Positions 24,801 through 36,664 of a stretch of 64,000 nt of DNA are shown in pieces (within the stretch, counting starts at the first letter, position 1; the number at the start of each line of letters is the position of its first letter). A model generated the notes under the pieces. It was not told the DNA's origin. It ran no database searches and saw only the letters and a program-made list of their open reading frames with translations. The DNA comes from Sciurus carolinensis (Eukaryota > Chordata > Mammalia > Rodentia > Sciuridae): positions 48,077,056-48,141,055 of the forward strand of contig NC_062219.1 in the NCBI RefSeq assembly GCF_902686445.1, given 5' to 3'. The position numbers and the translations under genes are program-made.

Positions 24801-26639
24801 TCTTGTACCTGGGACCTTTCTTTGGCTTTGAATATTTTGTGGGAATAGTGACCTATGGGTGTGATTTAGAGAAAGGCTCTGCTTAATCTTTTGCATAAAG
24901 ACAGGTGTGGGTGAAAATGTGGGGCTACCCTCATGCATATCTATATATGATTGTGTTAACACATGCATATATCAATCTGGAAAAATATGTGACTGTGGGA
25001 GGCACGGTTCCATCAGCACCCTATCTGTATGTGTAGAATGAGACCTGCAGGGGTGGTGTGTCACTCCATGGGTGGGTGTGCAGGTGGGTGCAGATGGATA
25101 TACTTTGTGTCAGTCATTGCTGTGTAAGACAAGGTGAGAATCAGATTTCAGCTTGATTAGTTTCAGGCCAGCATAAGATGGTGACTGGCTTTAAGCCAAG
25201 ATTACTATTTTCTTACCAAATTATATGTACAGAAGTGCTGGCATAAAGGACATATGTTTAGAAAATTGCAAAGAAAGTTAACTGTGAGCTTAGAGTTCAA
25301 ATTGGAGCTGTTTTGAAGGGAACATATGTAATTGAGGTGCCAGGGGCTCCAGTGCTGTGGGTAATTGTAGCTTCATTGCTTAATGTATGTGAAATTTGTA
25401 CAGACTAGGACAGAATTATTCCTATTTATGTATTCGGTTTTGCTTATATTGGGCAATGACACACCAATTATCACTGTTCAAATCACTTAGTGCTCCAATT
25501 ACCGTTCACTCCAAAGTGTGTGCTTTTGATTTCAGTGCCTAACATCAGAGGATAACTTGGGAAATTATGCTTGGCTAATGGTTAGAGCTCCCTCAGCCTC
25601 CTTTGATAACAGTGCTGCCCTCATTGTATGCTTTTGTACATGAATAAAATAGAGAATTGCTTCTAAGAGGAAGCAAGTAAGTTGTTTGACATGAGGCCTT
25701 CCAATGCCTTATCCCTGGTGAAATCTCAGTGTCCGCCTGTATTTATAACTCCTTCGGGTCTGTGACAGATTATATAATCACCACTGAATCCCAAGAGGAA
25801 TGGTGGCGGGATTATCACCGTTTTAAAGGCAGATCCATGTCACAAAGGAGGCAGAGTTAAAGTGACCTGAGTGGAAGTTGACAGGTTGTGAAGGTGAATT
25901 AGCTGCTCTGGTGTCAATGGGTGCAAATCACTGTGGGGGGTGGTCACCATGGAAGAAAGGTCTCTTCTAGGTTAGCTGCTGGACCAATTAGGTGCTAATG
26001 GCAGCAGAGAACTATTCTTTTGGTAGAATAAGAGGTCCGCTGAGATCAGAGTCAGCAGGACAGCAAAGATGATCATTTTGTCATTAAGTGGAAACAGCAG
26101 ACACTTTTTAACCTTCTCCTTATCTATAAAACACACAGAGATAGCCCATGGAAGTTTTAATTTTTTCTTTTACCTTCATTAAAAGCAAAGTATTTCACCT
26201 TCTACTGTTATGTTTTTATGTGTTTCCCTTCTTTTCAATTATATATTTGGCAGCATACAAATCAGATATGCCCTTGAAAGACTAACTTTATAGCAAGATT
26301 CTGGTTTTGAACTATATTGTTCCATTGATCCACTCTTAGAAAATTGGATATGTATCCATCTAGAAAGTAGTTTATTCCCTAATTATGAAGAAATAACATA
26401 AATGTGATTAAAACCTTACCAATCTACTTAAAAATCACACAATATGAAGACCAAATATTTTATTTCAGTCATGTCTTAACAAATTAGTAAAATAAAATAA
26501 CAATGGTGATACTATAAACAAATCCTACAACAGAAAACTGTCTAAATTAAAATTGTGATGTTTATCATGCAGTAAGATTTAGTAACATCAGTTGAAATTC
26601 TGGAAGTTTTTCATAGGGGCAGAGCCATGCAAGGAGCCT
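21881..26639. other. Long interval without recognised elements; poly(T) at 22230-22250
   Basis: No gene, RNA gene or repeat family could be named, apart from a 21-bp T run followed by ggtgctgagattggggtg, which may be a stub of an antisense SINE. Open frames at 22441-22811, 23111-23666 and 23864-24058 have no recognisable domain. The region 24990-25090 is GT-rich. Some of this may be conserved non-coding sequence, which cannot be judged from one genome. Confidence 0.4.
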
Positions 26640-26953
26640 AGACCTCCCTCAGTATCCATGGGGGACTGGTTCCAAGACCTCCAGCTGATACCCAGATCAA
26701 CAGATGATTAAGACTTTATGTGAAATGGCATAGTATTTGCATGTAACTGAGGTGAATCTGCCTGTATACTTTAAATCATTTCTAGATTACTAACAATAGC
26801 TAATATAATGTAAATAGTATGTGCATAGATGTATTTCTTAGAAAGTAATGATAAAGAAAAAAAGATCTATATGTGTTTAGTACATCCACAGTGCTTTTCC
26901 AGAGTATTTTTTATCTGTGCTAGTTGAATCTGTGGATAAGGAGGGACAGCTGA
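26640..26953. mobile_element. MER2-like (TcMar-Tigger) non-autonomous DNA transposon
   Basis: Left terminus cctccctcagtatccatggg, continuing gactggttccaagacctcca; right terminus tgaatctgtggataaggagg ending gacagctg. The ends are imperfect inverted repeats of each other (ccctc..tatccat against atctgtggata..gaggg). The interior atggcatagtatttgcatgt and ctttaaatcatttctagatt matches MER2. An extinct cut-and-paste element. Confidence 0.8.
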
Positions 26954-27143
26954 AAACGTTTTTTCCTTCTTATTTCTGTTGGGTACCTTTGACTTTCACA
27001 CTATCTTGGCAGGAAGTGTCCCACAAAGGGATCTGAGATGGAGTGAATAATATACATAGGAGACTGAGATTATCTTGAATGTTAAAGAGGACCAAAAGGA
27101 GGACATATGCTTAAGCTAGTGGAATGAATTAGCATGCATGCAC

Positions 27144-27171
27144 CACACACACACACACACGCACACACACA
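27144..27171 (+). repeat. (CA)n microsatellite
   Basis: CA dinucleotides interrupted once by G. Confidence 0.95.
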
Positions 27172-27359
27172 TGCACCATACAATGAAACAAGGGGGGATG
27201 GGAGTGACCCTTTCTGCTACCTTTCATCAGTGCCATAAGTGTACAACCTCTTCCATGTCCCCAATCTATGCCCTGTTTTGTAGTATTCTTAAAAGAATTC
27301 TTCTTTTATCTTAAAGATCTTAAAATATTGAGTATATTTACTACTTTTACTAAGTTTGG

Positions 27360-27825
27360 TGCTATGATTTAGATATGAAGTGTCCCCCAGAGGCTCATGT
27401 ATGAGACAATGCAAAAAAGTTTAGAGGAGAAATGATTGGGTCACGAGAGCCTCAACCTAATCAATACGTTAATCCACTGGAATGGACTAATTGGTAATGG
27501 TAGATAGGTAGTAGGTGGCTGGAAGAGGTAGGTCACTGGGGTGTGCCTTTGGTATATGTATATTCTGTCCCTGGTGAGTGGCGCTCTTTCTTTCTCTGCT
27601 TCCTGTTTTCCATGTCCTGAACTGCTTTTCTCCTCCACACTCTTGGGCCATATTTTTCTTCACCTTGGCTCTAGAGCAGTAGAGCAGGCCATCTATGGAC
27701 CGAGACCTCTGAACTTCTGAGCACCATATAAAACTTTTACTCCTCTAAAATTGTTCTTGTCAGGTTCGTTGGTTTGTTGGTTGGTTTTTTGTCACGGTGA
27801 TAAAAAATTGACAAACACACACACT
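27360..27825 (+). mobile_element. MaLR-like solo LTR, copy 2
   Basis: Starts near tatgatttagatatgaagtg, then ctcatgtatgagacaatgca and gaggagaaatgattgggtca. Ends near ttttactcctctaaaattgt and gtcacggtgataaaaaattg. Same family as copies 1, 3 and 4; an old retroviral-type LTR with no coding sequence beside it. A GTTG/GGTT-rich slip (27766-27790) interrupts the 3' part. Confidence 0.75.
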
Positions 27826-28032
27826 TGAGATATACAGCTTAAAATGAATCTCTGAATCATTGAAAATGACTATCAATCAATACATTCAAACAGTCTTCAA
27901 ATAAAACTGAGTTGTAGTATTCCCAGGAAAGCTTAAGTTATTAAAAATTGCAATATAAAAATAATTATTTTAATGAGAAAAAGAGTGAAGGGTTAAGGAG
28001 TTTGACTTTATAATATAAAGTTATTGTTTTCC

Positions 28033-28170
28033 ATGAGAAATTTCAATAATGAGCCTTTTAAAATTGTTTTAGGTGTAAAGCCAAGAGACCCAAATATTAG
28101 GGAGCAAGTTCAGCAATTGATGACATTCATTTCTGCTCAAGAATATGAAGAGAATTTCTATTCATTCTGA
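28033..28170 (+). CDS. Candidate short terminal exon or small ORF, unrecognised
   Basis: The open frame runs from ATG 28033 to TGA 28168-28170 (45 codons). Inside it the sequence ttttaaaattgttttag ends at 28072, like a 3' splice site. The part after it (from 28073, phase beginning with two bases before GTA) reads Val-Lys-Pro-Arg-Asp-Pro-Asn-Ile-Arg-Glu-Gln-Val-Gln-Gln-Leu and ends Glu-Glu-Asn-Phe-Tyr-Ser-Phe-stop. The amino-acid mix is protein-like (charged, Gln-rich, no low complexity), unlike the surrounding frames. I do not recognise the protein. It could be the last coding exon of a host gene, a fragment of a retrocopy, or chance. No partner exon could be identified. Confidence 0.25.
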   Translation: MRNFNNEPFKIVLGVKPRDPNIREQVQQLMTFISAQEYEENFYSF

Positions 28171-29684
28171 ATGCCTATATCACTTATTGTGGTGAAGGAC
28201 AAAACACAAATTGCCTCAAATTCATTAGCTCCTTGCAGCAGAACGAGCTTTTTTCCTAGCCCTGTCTTGAGTAGAATTGCATTCTATTCTATTGTAGTTG
28301 GCATAATACAAGACATCTCTTCTGGAATATTTGGTTCTTGTTAAGGAAGTTTAAGTTGACAGAAATAAATCATTCTTCTTGTCATTGTTGTTGGGATGGA
28401 GACTTATTCATGAGTGATAGCATGGGATCTGTTGGGTCCTTCCAAGAGGTACAATCCAGGACTTGGCAATCCTATACTCAGGAAACTGATAATTTGCGTG
28501 TCTCAAAGTGGGATAATGGTTTATTTATCATATATTTCCCTTCACCTAGAAGCAGAAGAGGGAATAATAAGCTTCCTTTGGGGTCTTTTGTTAATTATCC
28601 CCAGCTTTCTTGTATATCTTTTCTACTCTGTTTCTTGTGAACTCATTCCTTTATGCTCCGTTTTCATCTTTACCTTTGGGAAGAGAGTGGGATTTGTCTG
28701 AAGTTTAATAAGGAGAATTTAGAGAAAAATGGAGCAAATATGGGCTAACTGAGACACTGAGGAGAGAAAACAGATGAAGGAAGTTTAGAAAGATATTAGG
28801 CAAGTTGCATTTCCTTCCTATTGTGGTAAAGAGATTGCCAAGTCTTGTGCTTATTCATTACCTATTGCCCTTGACGGTCTATTCCTTTTGTGTGATTCTG
28901 GCAACTACCCATTGGTTTTTCTGACTCCGTTGCTGGAGGTGGCCCAGCCCCCCTGTGCTGGTCAGCACCCAGCCGGCTGCTGCTGACACTTGCTTGTCAT
29001 CTTCACACATGGTGCCAGGCACGTTTGCATCTTGTCAATCACGTCATCACTCTGCACTTATCAGCATTACAGGTGTCACATTCTTGATAGATGCCTTTGG
29101 AAACTGGTTAACGTGGCACTTCTGTTTTAAACCAAATATGAGCCTCGCCGTTGGATCAGGTAGAAAAAAATGAGTTAAGAGGTTAAGGAACAAAGAAAAT
29201 GAGAATGGTTAAAAATGGAAATATACCTTTACACTGAGTTTGAAGAATTATTGAAACCATACTGGAGAGATGAATAGTAATTCTAACATACTGGACTCAA
29301 TTTGAGTCTCCAAAAGTATTTAAATACCTTTTCACAAAATGACCTTCTTGTGTATCTGTATTCTAGTCCAATTCTACAAATCCTATGAAAATATAATCAT
29401 AGAACATTTAAGTAAAAAAGAAATCAATGGACAAATAGGCATATATACAATCTATCTCTATAGTCTCTCACTTGTATCTTCATGTACAGTGCCATGGACA
29501 TTCATGACTTCTCAGGTGGGTCACAACTCTAAGCTTTTGTGTGTACTGGAGGGTGAGGACAGCAGTAATAGATTGTTCTGTAAATGGTCTGAATCCATTT
29601 TTTAGCTAAATGTGGTCTACTTATTCATATCCATAGCATCTGCAGAAGAATGTCAATTTGACTACTTATATAACTTGCTATTCA
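28171..29684. other. Unassigned; GC-richer patch at 28930-29160
   Basis: No family or gene recognised. The patch at 28930-29160 has more C and G than its surroundings and a 72-codon open frame without a known domain. Confidence 0.4.
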
Positions 29685-29795
29685 TTAGACTCTGATCTTC
29701 TTCAGAGCAATAATTATGTATCTACTTTCAAAATCCACAATGTCTAAGAAATGCAGAAAAATAGTTGTTAAATAATTGAATGAATAAATTTAAAG
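29685..29795 (+). mobile_element. L2 3' end
   Basis: Degraded L2 tail ending gttgttaaataattgaatga. Confidence 0.5.
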
Positions 29796-29919
29796 CACTT
29801 GATTTACTTTCTAATTGCAGTATTAGATATTTGCAGTCTAGTATACTTTTAGATAAAGAATCTGTGTGCTTACATGAATGGGACTTGTAGTTCTATAATA
29901 TCTCCACAGAATTTATCAC

Positions 29920-30105
29920 CACATGGATTTTACATATTTATTTATATATTTGTTGTTTGTCTCTTCCTTTCCCACTCTTGCAAGAACTCAGGTCCCCAAA
30001 AGGCAAGGACATCTTTTATTTTTGTGCCAATCCTGGAGCAACTATGTCACAAATGGCATCTGATTCAGAATAAGTATTCATCAAATATCTGCGGGATGAG
30101 TGAGT
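29920..30105 (+). mobile_element. L2 3' end
   Basis: Order of L2 tail words: cttgcaagaactcaggtccc, aaaaggcaaggacatctttt, aagtattcatcaaatatctg. Confidence 0.6.
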
Positions 30106-30424
30106 CTAATATTTCTTTATAAAATCATTAAGTGTAAGGAGTACTTACAGCAAAAATATCTAATATATATAAAAATATATAATGATGATAGTAAAAAAGT
30201 CACCCAAAATTCAATTATTCAGAGATCATCAATGTTAAATGTTTAGTATGTTTCCCTCCAATATTTTTCTCTGCATGTGCACAATAATGAAATGGCAATA
30301 TATTTAGTGTTATGCAACCTGATTTTGTCCCAAGATTTGGTATGAGAAGAACATCATTGATTGTCATGGTTGTGTATCATTTCACTGTAATATCTCAAAG
30401 TTTGTAACATAAGATTGTGTTCTG

Positions 30425-30515
30425 GGAAGAGCAGAGGATCTGGAGTCAGACTGGTTTGGATTCTGGCTCTCCTATCCCCCTGCGTAATCATGGAAAAGTA
30501 ACCAATCTTCTGTGC
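30425..30515 (+). mobile_element. MIR 5' half
   Basis: gcagaggatctggagtcaga followed by ctggtttggattctggctct is the MIR 5' half. Confidence 0.75.
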
Positions 30516-31124
30516 TTTTGAGCAGGGTAGGGGAAGAAATGAGAAGGGAGTGGAAGAAAAGCATAGAAAGGCAAAGACAGTCTGAAGAGGAGGGAAGAAG
30601 GAAACAAGGAGGCTGGCAAAGCCCATGCCCTGTTCATTCCACACAGAATGTCTTTCTTCTCTGTGCTCAGTTGCCAAAAGCATGAAGCCGTCACAAGGCA
30701 AACAGAATATTTTATCCTCAGTCTCAAATTCTTCTCTGCCTTCAGCTCTTATGACCAATAATAAACATATCACAGATAAAATTTTAAACACCCATCTTTC
30801 TTGATGGAGCTGTGTGTTCAGAGGCTCCTGGCATTACTCTCTCCCTGCCCTAGCTGTGTACAAGTGTATTGGTTTTAGCAAAGGTGATTTACAGTGACCC
30901 CAAAGGAATGCCATTTAATTTTGCACTAGTTTCTTTTCTGTGGTAGTTATTTAGATTTTTAAAGAAGTTCATAAACTCATTGTGAGTGATTTCATTTGTC
31001 AATAGCTGAATCACTTCCCACTTGCCTTCTTTTTCTTCCCCTCTTTCTTTTGTACCTGTTATCACTTAGGGCCACATGTGATTTTGGAATCTATTTTTCT
31101 GGGGTGTTTATTAGTAGGCTATTT
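30516..31124. other. Unassigned
   Basis: Purine-rich 30530-30610. No family recognised; frames on the minus strand are composition artefacts. Confidence 0.4.
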
Positions 31125-31345
31125 CCAAAGAAGAACAAAATTATGCTGTTTTGCAAGAAAATGGATGAAACTGGAGAACATAGAGTTGAATGAAATAAGT
31201 CAGTCTGAGAAAAGAGTAGTATGTTTTTTCTTATATGTGGAAGCTGGTGGGGAAAAAATACAGAGTAAAAAGAGACACCTTGAAAGTAGAAGGGAGGTCA
31301 TTAGGGTACAGGAAGAGGCTCAGGGGGAGAATGAGGAGGGCAGGC
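31125..31345 (+). mobile_element. LINE-1 3' end, left part
   Basis: Shows the end of ORF2 (aaatggatgaaactggagaa, coding Trp-Met-Lys-Leu-Glu) and the purine-rich 3' UTR up to the LTR at 31346. It resumes at 31746. Confidence 0.8.
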
Positions 31346-31745
31346 GTTATGGTTTGAATGTGAGGTGTCCCCCAAAAGCTCATGTATGAGACAATGCAAG
31401 AAGGTTTAGAGGAGAAATGATTGGGTTATGAGAGCCTTAACCCAATCATGAAGGTTGAAGAGTGTGGCTGGAGAAGGTGGGCATTGGGAGCATGGCTTTT
31501 GGGTCTATATTTGTATTTGGTAAATGGAGATTGCTCTCTCTGCTTCCTGATCATTATGTGAGTTGCTTCCCTTCACCACACTCTTCCACCATGATGTCCT
31601 GTCTCACCTGGAGCCCCGAGGAATGGAATCAGCTGTCTATGAACTGAGACCTCTGAAACCGTGAGCCCCTCAGTAAACTTTTCCTCATTTACAATTGTTC
31701 TGGTCAGATCTTTTAGTCCTAGCAGTAAAAAAAAAAAAAAAGCTG
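31346..31745 (+). mobile_element. MaLR-like solo LTR, copy 3, inside an L1 3' UTR
   Basis: Starts ttatggtttgaatgtgaggt, then ccccaaaagctcatgtatga. Contains cttccaccatgatgtcctgt and ctctgaaaccgtgagcccct, and ends after tcttttagtcctagcagt plus an A run. It splits an L1 3' end (31125-31345 and 31746-31868), so it is younger than that L1. This is the best preserved start of the four copies. Confidence 0.8.
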
Positions 31746-31868
31746 ACTAAAATAGCAAGTGAGGTTTTGGGGAGTGAAATTGACCAAATAATGTTTTCAT
31801 ATATGCATGAATATGCTACAATGTAATCTACCATTCAATGTAGTTAATATGCACTGATAAAAAAAGAA
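31746..31868 (+). mobile_element. LINE-1 3' end, right part
   Basis: Continues the L1 3' UTR: tgaaattgaccaaataatgt, atgcatgaatatgctacaat, then gcactgataaaaaaa as tail. Confidence 0.75.
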
Positions 31869-32595
31869 CTTGCACCCAATTTCTGGTAGGCATGGAGGGT
31901 AGTGGTCCTTTGTGGTTTAAGTGTTTTTTAAAAAGGTCCAATCCTTCTCCCCAGTCCAATTCCCCAAATTTCCTTCCTCTCTCACCTTGGTCATTGTGAT
32001 TTATGATCCTCTTGGAATCTTCATTCTTTGAGATAAACATTATCTTAATCATAACTAACATGATTCCAGTACATATTTCAGAGCCAATTTGATAGATTTG
32101 TCATGAAACAGGTTATTAAAATGGACCTGCTATAGGGCTCCACTGAAGTTCTTCATGATTGAGGTAGTTATAAGAACTTCTGAAAATAGTTATTACGGGG
32201 AAGTTGTTAGAGTGACATTCCAATTGTGCAAATATTTAAGAAAGATTCCCAGTTTTTTCCTAAGAAAACCCTTGCTCTTCTAGTAGAGGCCTAGTTCCTA
32301 GGCCCAAAGAGATCACTGTTTTATTCGAAAGAAGGCAAAGATTCAATTCTCAGAACAGCAGTTTTCTCTCTCAGCTTCTTTATTTTGGTTTTATTCTCAG
32401 GAAGAAAAATCTCCTTCCCAATATGGCTATGGGATAAAATGACTGCTAGTAGCTCCAAGTTTATATCCTATCAGATTAGTAATCCCAGTGAAAGGAGGAG
32501 ACATCTCTCCCCTAAGCTTTTGTTTCTGTGAATCGTTTTAAGCTTGAGTCTCATTGGTCCAACCTGAATCACACGTTTGTGTCATGAGTGGTATG

Positions 32596-32597
<2 letters not shown>
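31869..32597. other. Unassigned
   Basis: No family or gene recognised. Confidence 0.4.

Positions 32598-32634
<37 letters not shown>
32598..32634 (+). repeat. (AC)n microsatellite
   Basis: Uninterrupted AC dinucleotides, about 18 units. Confidence 0.95.
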
Positions 32635-32637
<3 letters not shown>

Positions 32638-32935
32638 TTGCTTTCTGGTCAAAGAAAGGGCTCATATTTCAAGTTCCTTTTCTGGGAGTTTGGATCATTT
32701 TTGGAAGCACATGACACAAATGTGGGAAATGATTGAGGAAGGTTTATCCTTAGTAATAGTACCCTGAAGACAGACCTTTTCTTCCTGTTACTACTAATAA
32801 CTAAGCACTGGTTGGTTACAGTGTCTGAAGTCCCCTGTTTATTATACTAAGACGAAATAGAGCATTTTCAGACACAGACAGATAGTAACCTTCCTCCACA
32901 TCAAAAGAATTTGGAAATATAAAATTATAATGTTT

Positions 32936-32940
<5 letters not shown>

Positions 32941-32976
<36 letters not shown>

Positions 32977-32983
32977 GAGAGAG
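32941..32983 (+). repeat. (GA)n microsatellite
   Basis: About 21 GA units with one interruption (gtca). Confidence 0.95.
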
Positions 32984-33340
32984 TCTGCTAGATTTTATTA
33001 GACATGCTGACAGATTCTTTTCAAGCCTGATTACTTTAGGAGTTGGAACCCAGACAGAATGGCCAGTATTATCTTTCAGGGTTAGATTTGGAACATTGGT
33101 ATCAAATTTGAACCAGTATTTATCTGATTTAAATTGCACGATTATTAGAATTTGTGAGAAGAAGTCTTTGGTAAATTTAATGCATTAGTTTTGATGCACA
33201 ATTAAAACAATTAAGTTAAAATAGTATGTTAATAGTAAGACCTATAATACATTGCAATCTATTTGTATTTCAGATCTCTGGTTTCCAAATGAATAAGATG
33301 AAAATTAATACAACCAAACCCATTCGAGAGGCTCATTATT

Positions 33341-33360
33341 AAAAAAAAAAAAAAAAAAAA
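33341..33360 (+). repeat. Poly(A) tract
   Basis: Twenty A in a row, possibly the tail of a lost or truncated retroposon. Confidence 0.85.
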
Positions 33361-33789
33361 GTGCATAGGAGAAAAATTGCCCTGAACAGGAGGTTGTTTT
33401 ATTCCTCATTTCAGAACAATAGTATGACACAAATACAAAGCAGAAGTCAAGATAACCAGTTCCTTTGCACAGGATATACCAAATTGTTCTATGTCATTTC
33501 GGAATGTTTTCTTCAGTCTGATTGCTTCCTTCCAAGTTATTCAGGCACCATCAAGTATCAAGCACAGAACTTGCTGTATGTACTAAGTCAGATATATTCT
33601 ATTGCCAGCTGAGCCAGAAGGTTTGATATGCCTTCCCCCATGGCACTACTAAAGGTGAAGCCAACCCCCCGATTTTGTGTAGTCTCTTCTGTCTTACATG
33701 CACAGATCTATTAAACTATTTTATAAATTAGTTCAATCAATTCTAGTAAAAAAGTCATGTTATTTATTATTCTGAATATAAAGTAGGAT
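33361..33789. other. Unassigned
   Basis: The 83-codon frame at 33361-33612 has no recognisable domain. Confidence 0.4.
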
Positions 33790-33900
33790 TCTGTGCTTAA
33801 CATTATTTGAGCATCTGCTGTGGACTAGGCATTGTGCTAGAAGCTGAAGAAGGCAAGGTGTAGAAGACATCCCTGAATTTGAAGTCTGGCAAGAAAAGTA
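33790..33900 (-). mobile_element. L2 3' region, antisense
   Basis: tatttgagcatctgctgtgg followed by actaggcattgtgctagaag is the reverse of the L2 tail. Confidence 0.7.
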
Positions 33901-33944
33901 GAGAAATTAAGAGTTAAAGTCAGTGTAATGGGATGAAGTACATG

Positions 33945-34050
33945 AATAATAGTGACTAAGTTTTTGAGTCACAAAGCACATAGGTGGTAGGGTTGGCTGG
34001 GAGTCAAACTCATTGTGCCTAACTCTGAAGTCCGTTCTTCAGGCTGCTGT
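33945..34050 (-). mobile_element. MIR fragment, antisense
   Basis: aagcacataggtggtagggt, then gctgggagtcaaactcattg and ctaactctgaagtccgttct. Confidence 0.5.
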
Positions 34051-34659
34051 GATAGTCAAGCACAACAGGTGCTAAACACACACCTGTGGGTCTGGGAGCA
34101 CAGAGGAGTGGTGATTACTCAGTATGGAGTAAGACAAGACTTTGTCATGTATGGTCTCCTAAATTTGCCACTTAGGTAAATGAGGAATTAGCCAAGCCAA
34201 AATGGGAAAAGGCTTTCTAATGAAGATGAAAGAATTTAAGAAAATAAAACATATGATGAGTATGGTGCAGAGAGCCAGGAATAATTTAGTAAATTAGGAA
34301 CATACTGTGCCACAGACAAAAAGTTGGGAAATTTTTTTTTTTTCCCCAAAACTCTCTCAAAATCAAAGAATTAGCTCAAACCCAAAGAAAAAACATGTCT
34401 GAAAAACTGATATTAGTTCATGGGAGTACTTATTGTTTTCAAGTAGCATGGCAATGATTTTGAATGCTTATATTAGAAAATACAGCGAGAAAGATGGATT
34501 TGAGGTAAAATTTGAGGCAGAGAAACCAGTTAGAAAATTCCTTCCATAGTCCACAAGTGAAGTGATATGAGCCTAACTAAGATTAAGTGGTGATGAGGGG
34601 ATGGAGGAAGAAATCGAGATTTATCGAAGAGGTGGTATTGATAAACATTGTAAAGGCCC
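34051..34659. other. Unassigned
   Basis: No family or gene recognised. Confidence 0.4.
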
Positions 34660-34870
34660 AGTGTAATAAGGTACAGTCGGACTGGCCAGGCCTGAGAACT
34701 GATTCTGCTTCCTATTAGTTTTATTATCTAGGGTGAATCATAAAACCTCTCTGAGATTCAGTGTCCTCATCTTTCAAATGGGAGCAGTAGCAGAACCTAC
34801 GTTACTGTGTTGCCAAAAGAAGTCAACGTTAATGTGTGGAAAGTATTTAGAACAGGTTCTACCATGTATT
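34660..34870 (+). mobile_element. MIR SINE
   Basis: Words in order: ggtgaatcataaaacctctc, tgagattcagtgtcctcatc, tttcaaatgggagcagtagc, and agtatttagaacaggttcta at the 3' end. Confidence 0.8.
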
Positions 34871-36534
34871 TTTACTTCCTAGTGAATGTGCGTGATAGAG
34901 GGTTACTCACTGGTGACTTGGTGGCTGTTGATACAACCATTTGAAATAGAAAATGCAGAAAGAGCTGGTTTGAAAGGAAAATTTACAATTTCTTAGGTGT
35001 GATGTGTTTATGTTGCATTTTCAGATAAGGATGTTTTTAGGCACTTGCACATAGAATTCTGGAACTCAGAAGTAGCTTTTGAGAAAATGAAGATCTGGAG
35101 GGTGATCAATATTTCTATGTAGGTGCCACTGGGAGTTCCAGATGCTGTGAAGATTGTTCATCAGAAGTATTCAAGTAACAAGAGAGAAGAATGCAGAGCA
35201 AGAAAAGTAAATCAGCATTCAAGTTGGAGGAGGAAAAGCTGATAGAGGGGCTCAGGCAGCGTTGGGAGATATCCATGTGTGTGCTCATTTATAACCAGAT
35301 TTATATGTTTATTTAAAAACATCTGATGACTGTTAGAACACTTAGGTCTTCCTTCCACTCTTACAACAAGTAAGCGTGAATCTCTGAGCAGAAATGACTG
35401 ATAGAGCAGAAAGTTTTCATTTTGTGGAAAGTTCTACTGACACGAGGGTCAGTCAAATCTCCACGCTTTCATCTGCCTCATGATTCAGTCCTGCTTTCCA
35501 TTTTCTGTGCTCTGCCTCACTTCTTTCTGGTTGACACTCTAGTTTCACCATGCCCATTTTGAGGGTGGCAATCAAAATTTGTATGACTATGTATCTATGG
35601 ATAAATTACAGCTTTTATAAAGGAACCCATTGTTTTATTTTTAATGTTCAGGACTCTGTTGACCTTATTTACGGCAAGACACATTGTTGTTCTGGTTCTA
35701 CAAGCATCTAGCTTTCTGCAATGATTAATGGTTTCTTTACTGGATGTGAAAAAGATCCCAATTCTTAATTTTATATGCATTTGTAAACATGGATAGAAAA
35801 CAACAACAACAACAACAAAAAACAAAACAACCACTATTTCCTTCAGGGTCTCTGAGGACAAATTCTTCCATATCTGAAACTTCTCCTCTCTTGCAGATCT
35901 CCCCTCCATGGTTTACATTTGTTAACGTTCTTGCCTACCATATTCAAAAAGTCAGAGAAATGACAAGCGTACCTCATTTTCATTTTGAATGCCATGTGGA
36001 TTACTTAGAACAATAAACAGGACCAGTACATAAATGAACCATTTATATTGGCTTGGTCATGTAATCAATGATGCAAAATGCAGAATATTATGGGATGGAA
36101 CACATTCCTCTTCTTTTTGATACAAATTGAATTTTTTCTTTTGTATCATTAAACTGAATCTTTTGACTTTGACCTCAAAAAGTTTGAATTATTTTTCTAT
36201 TAATTTGAATGCTATGTAAGTTGTCTGTAATCTTGGTGAAAAGACCATTTTTATATAAGGTAAATGTCATCTTTGAGCATTAAGCTTTTGGGGCTTTATT
36301 TTTGAGTGAGATTAAGCCATAAAACAAGAAACTATGTGGGAAGGAACTAGCACCAGTTTTAGAAAAAAGAGCCTTCTTACAATATAAGAACCTTTTTCCT
36401 TTGAGAGAGTTTTTGAATTGGTTTTATCCTGATTATACATGCTTTCTACCTGTAATGTAAACCTTGAAACATAAGGTTGTCAAATGTACCTTCTTGTTTA
36501 CATTACAAGGTAACTAACACAAATAACTGCTTGT
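34871..36534. other. Unassigned; (CAA)n at 35797-35831
   Basis: Only the CAA-rich simple repeat is recognisable. Confidence 0.45.
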
Positions 36535-36664
36535 CATCCTTGAGAGACTAATGTGCATATTTACACCATAATGATTAGAGATTTGGTTCCTGTGGTTTTC
36601 CCACAATGATGATTTGTTCCTGTACAGTGTGAAGAATGAGCCTATAACAAAAGAACACAGACTG
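36535..36664 (+). repeat. Left arm of a 130-bp inverted repeat
   Basis: From catcct to cagactg. Its reverse complement matches 38089-38218 along the full 130 bp with 9 mismatches (7 transitions, 2 transversions) and no gaps, about 93 percent identity. Similarity ends sharply on both sides. No known family is recognised. Confidence 0.95.

Noticed and set aside
31125..31868. Taking the L1 3' end and the inserted LTR as one novel repeat
   Set aside because: The L1 3' sequence resumes after the LTR, so these are two known kinds of element, one inside the other.
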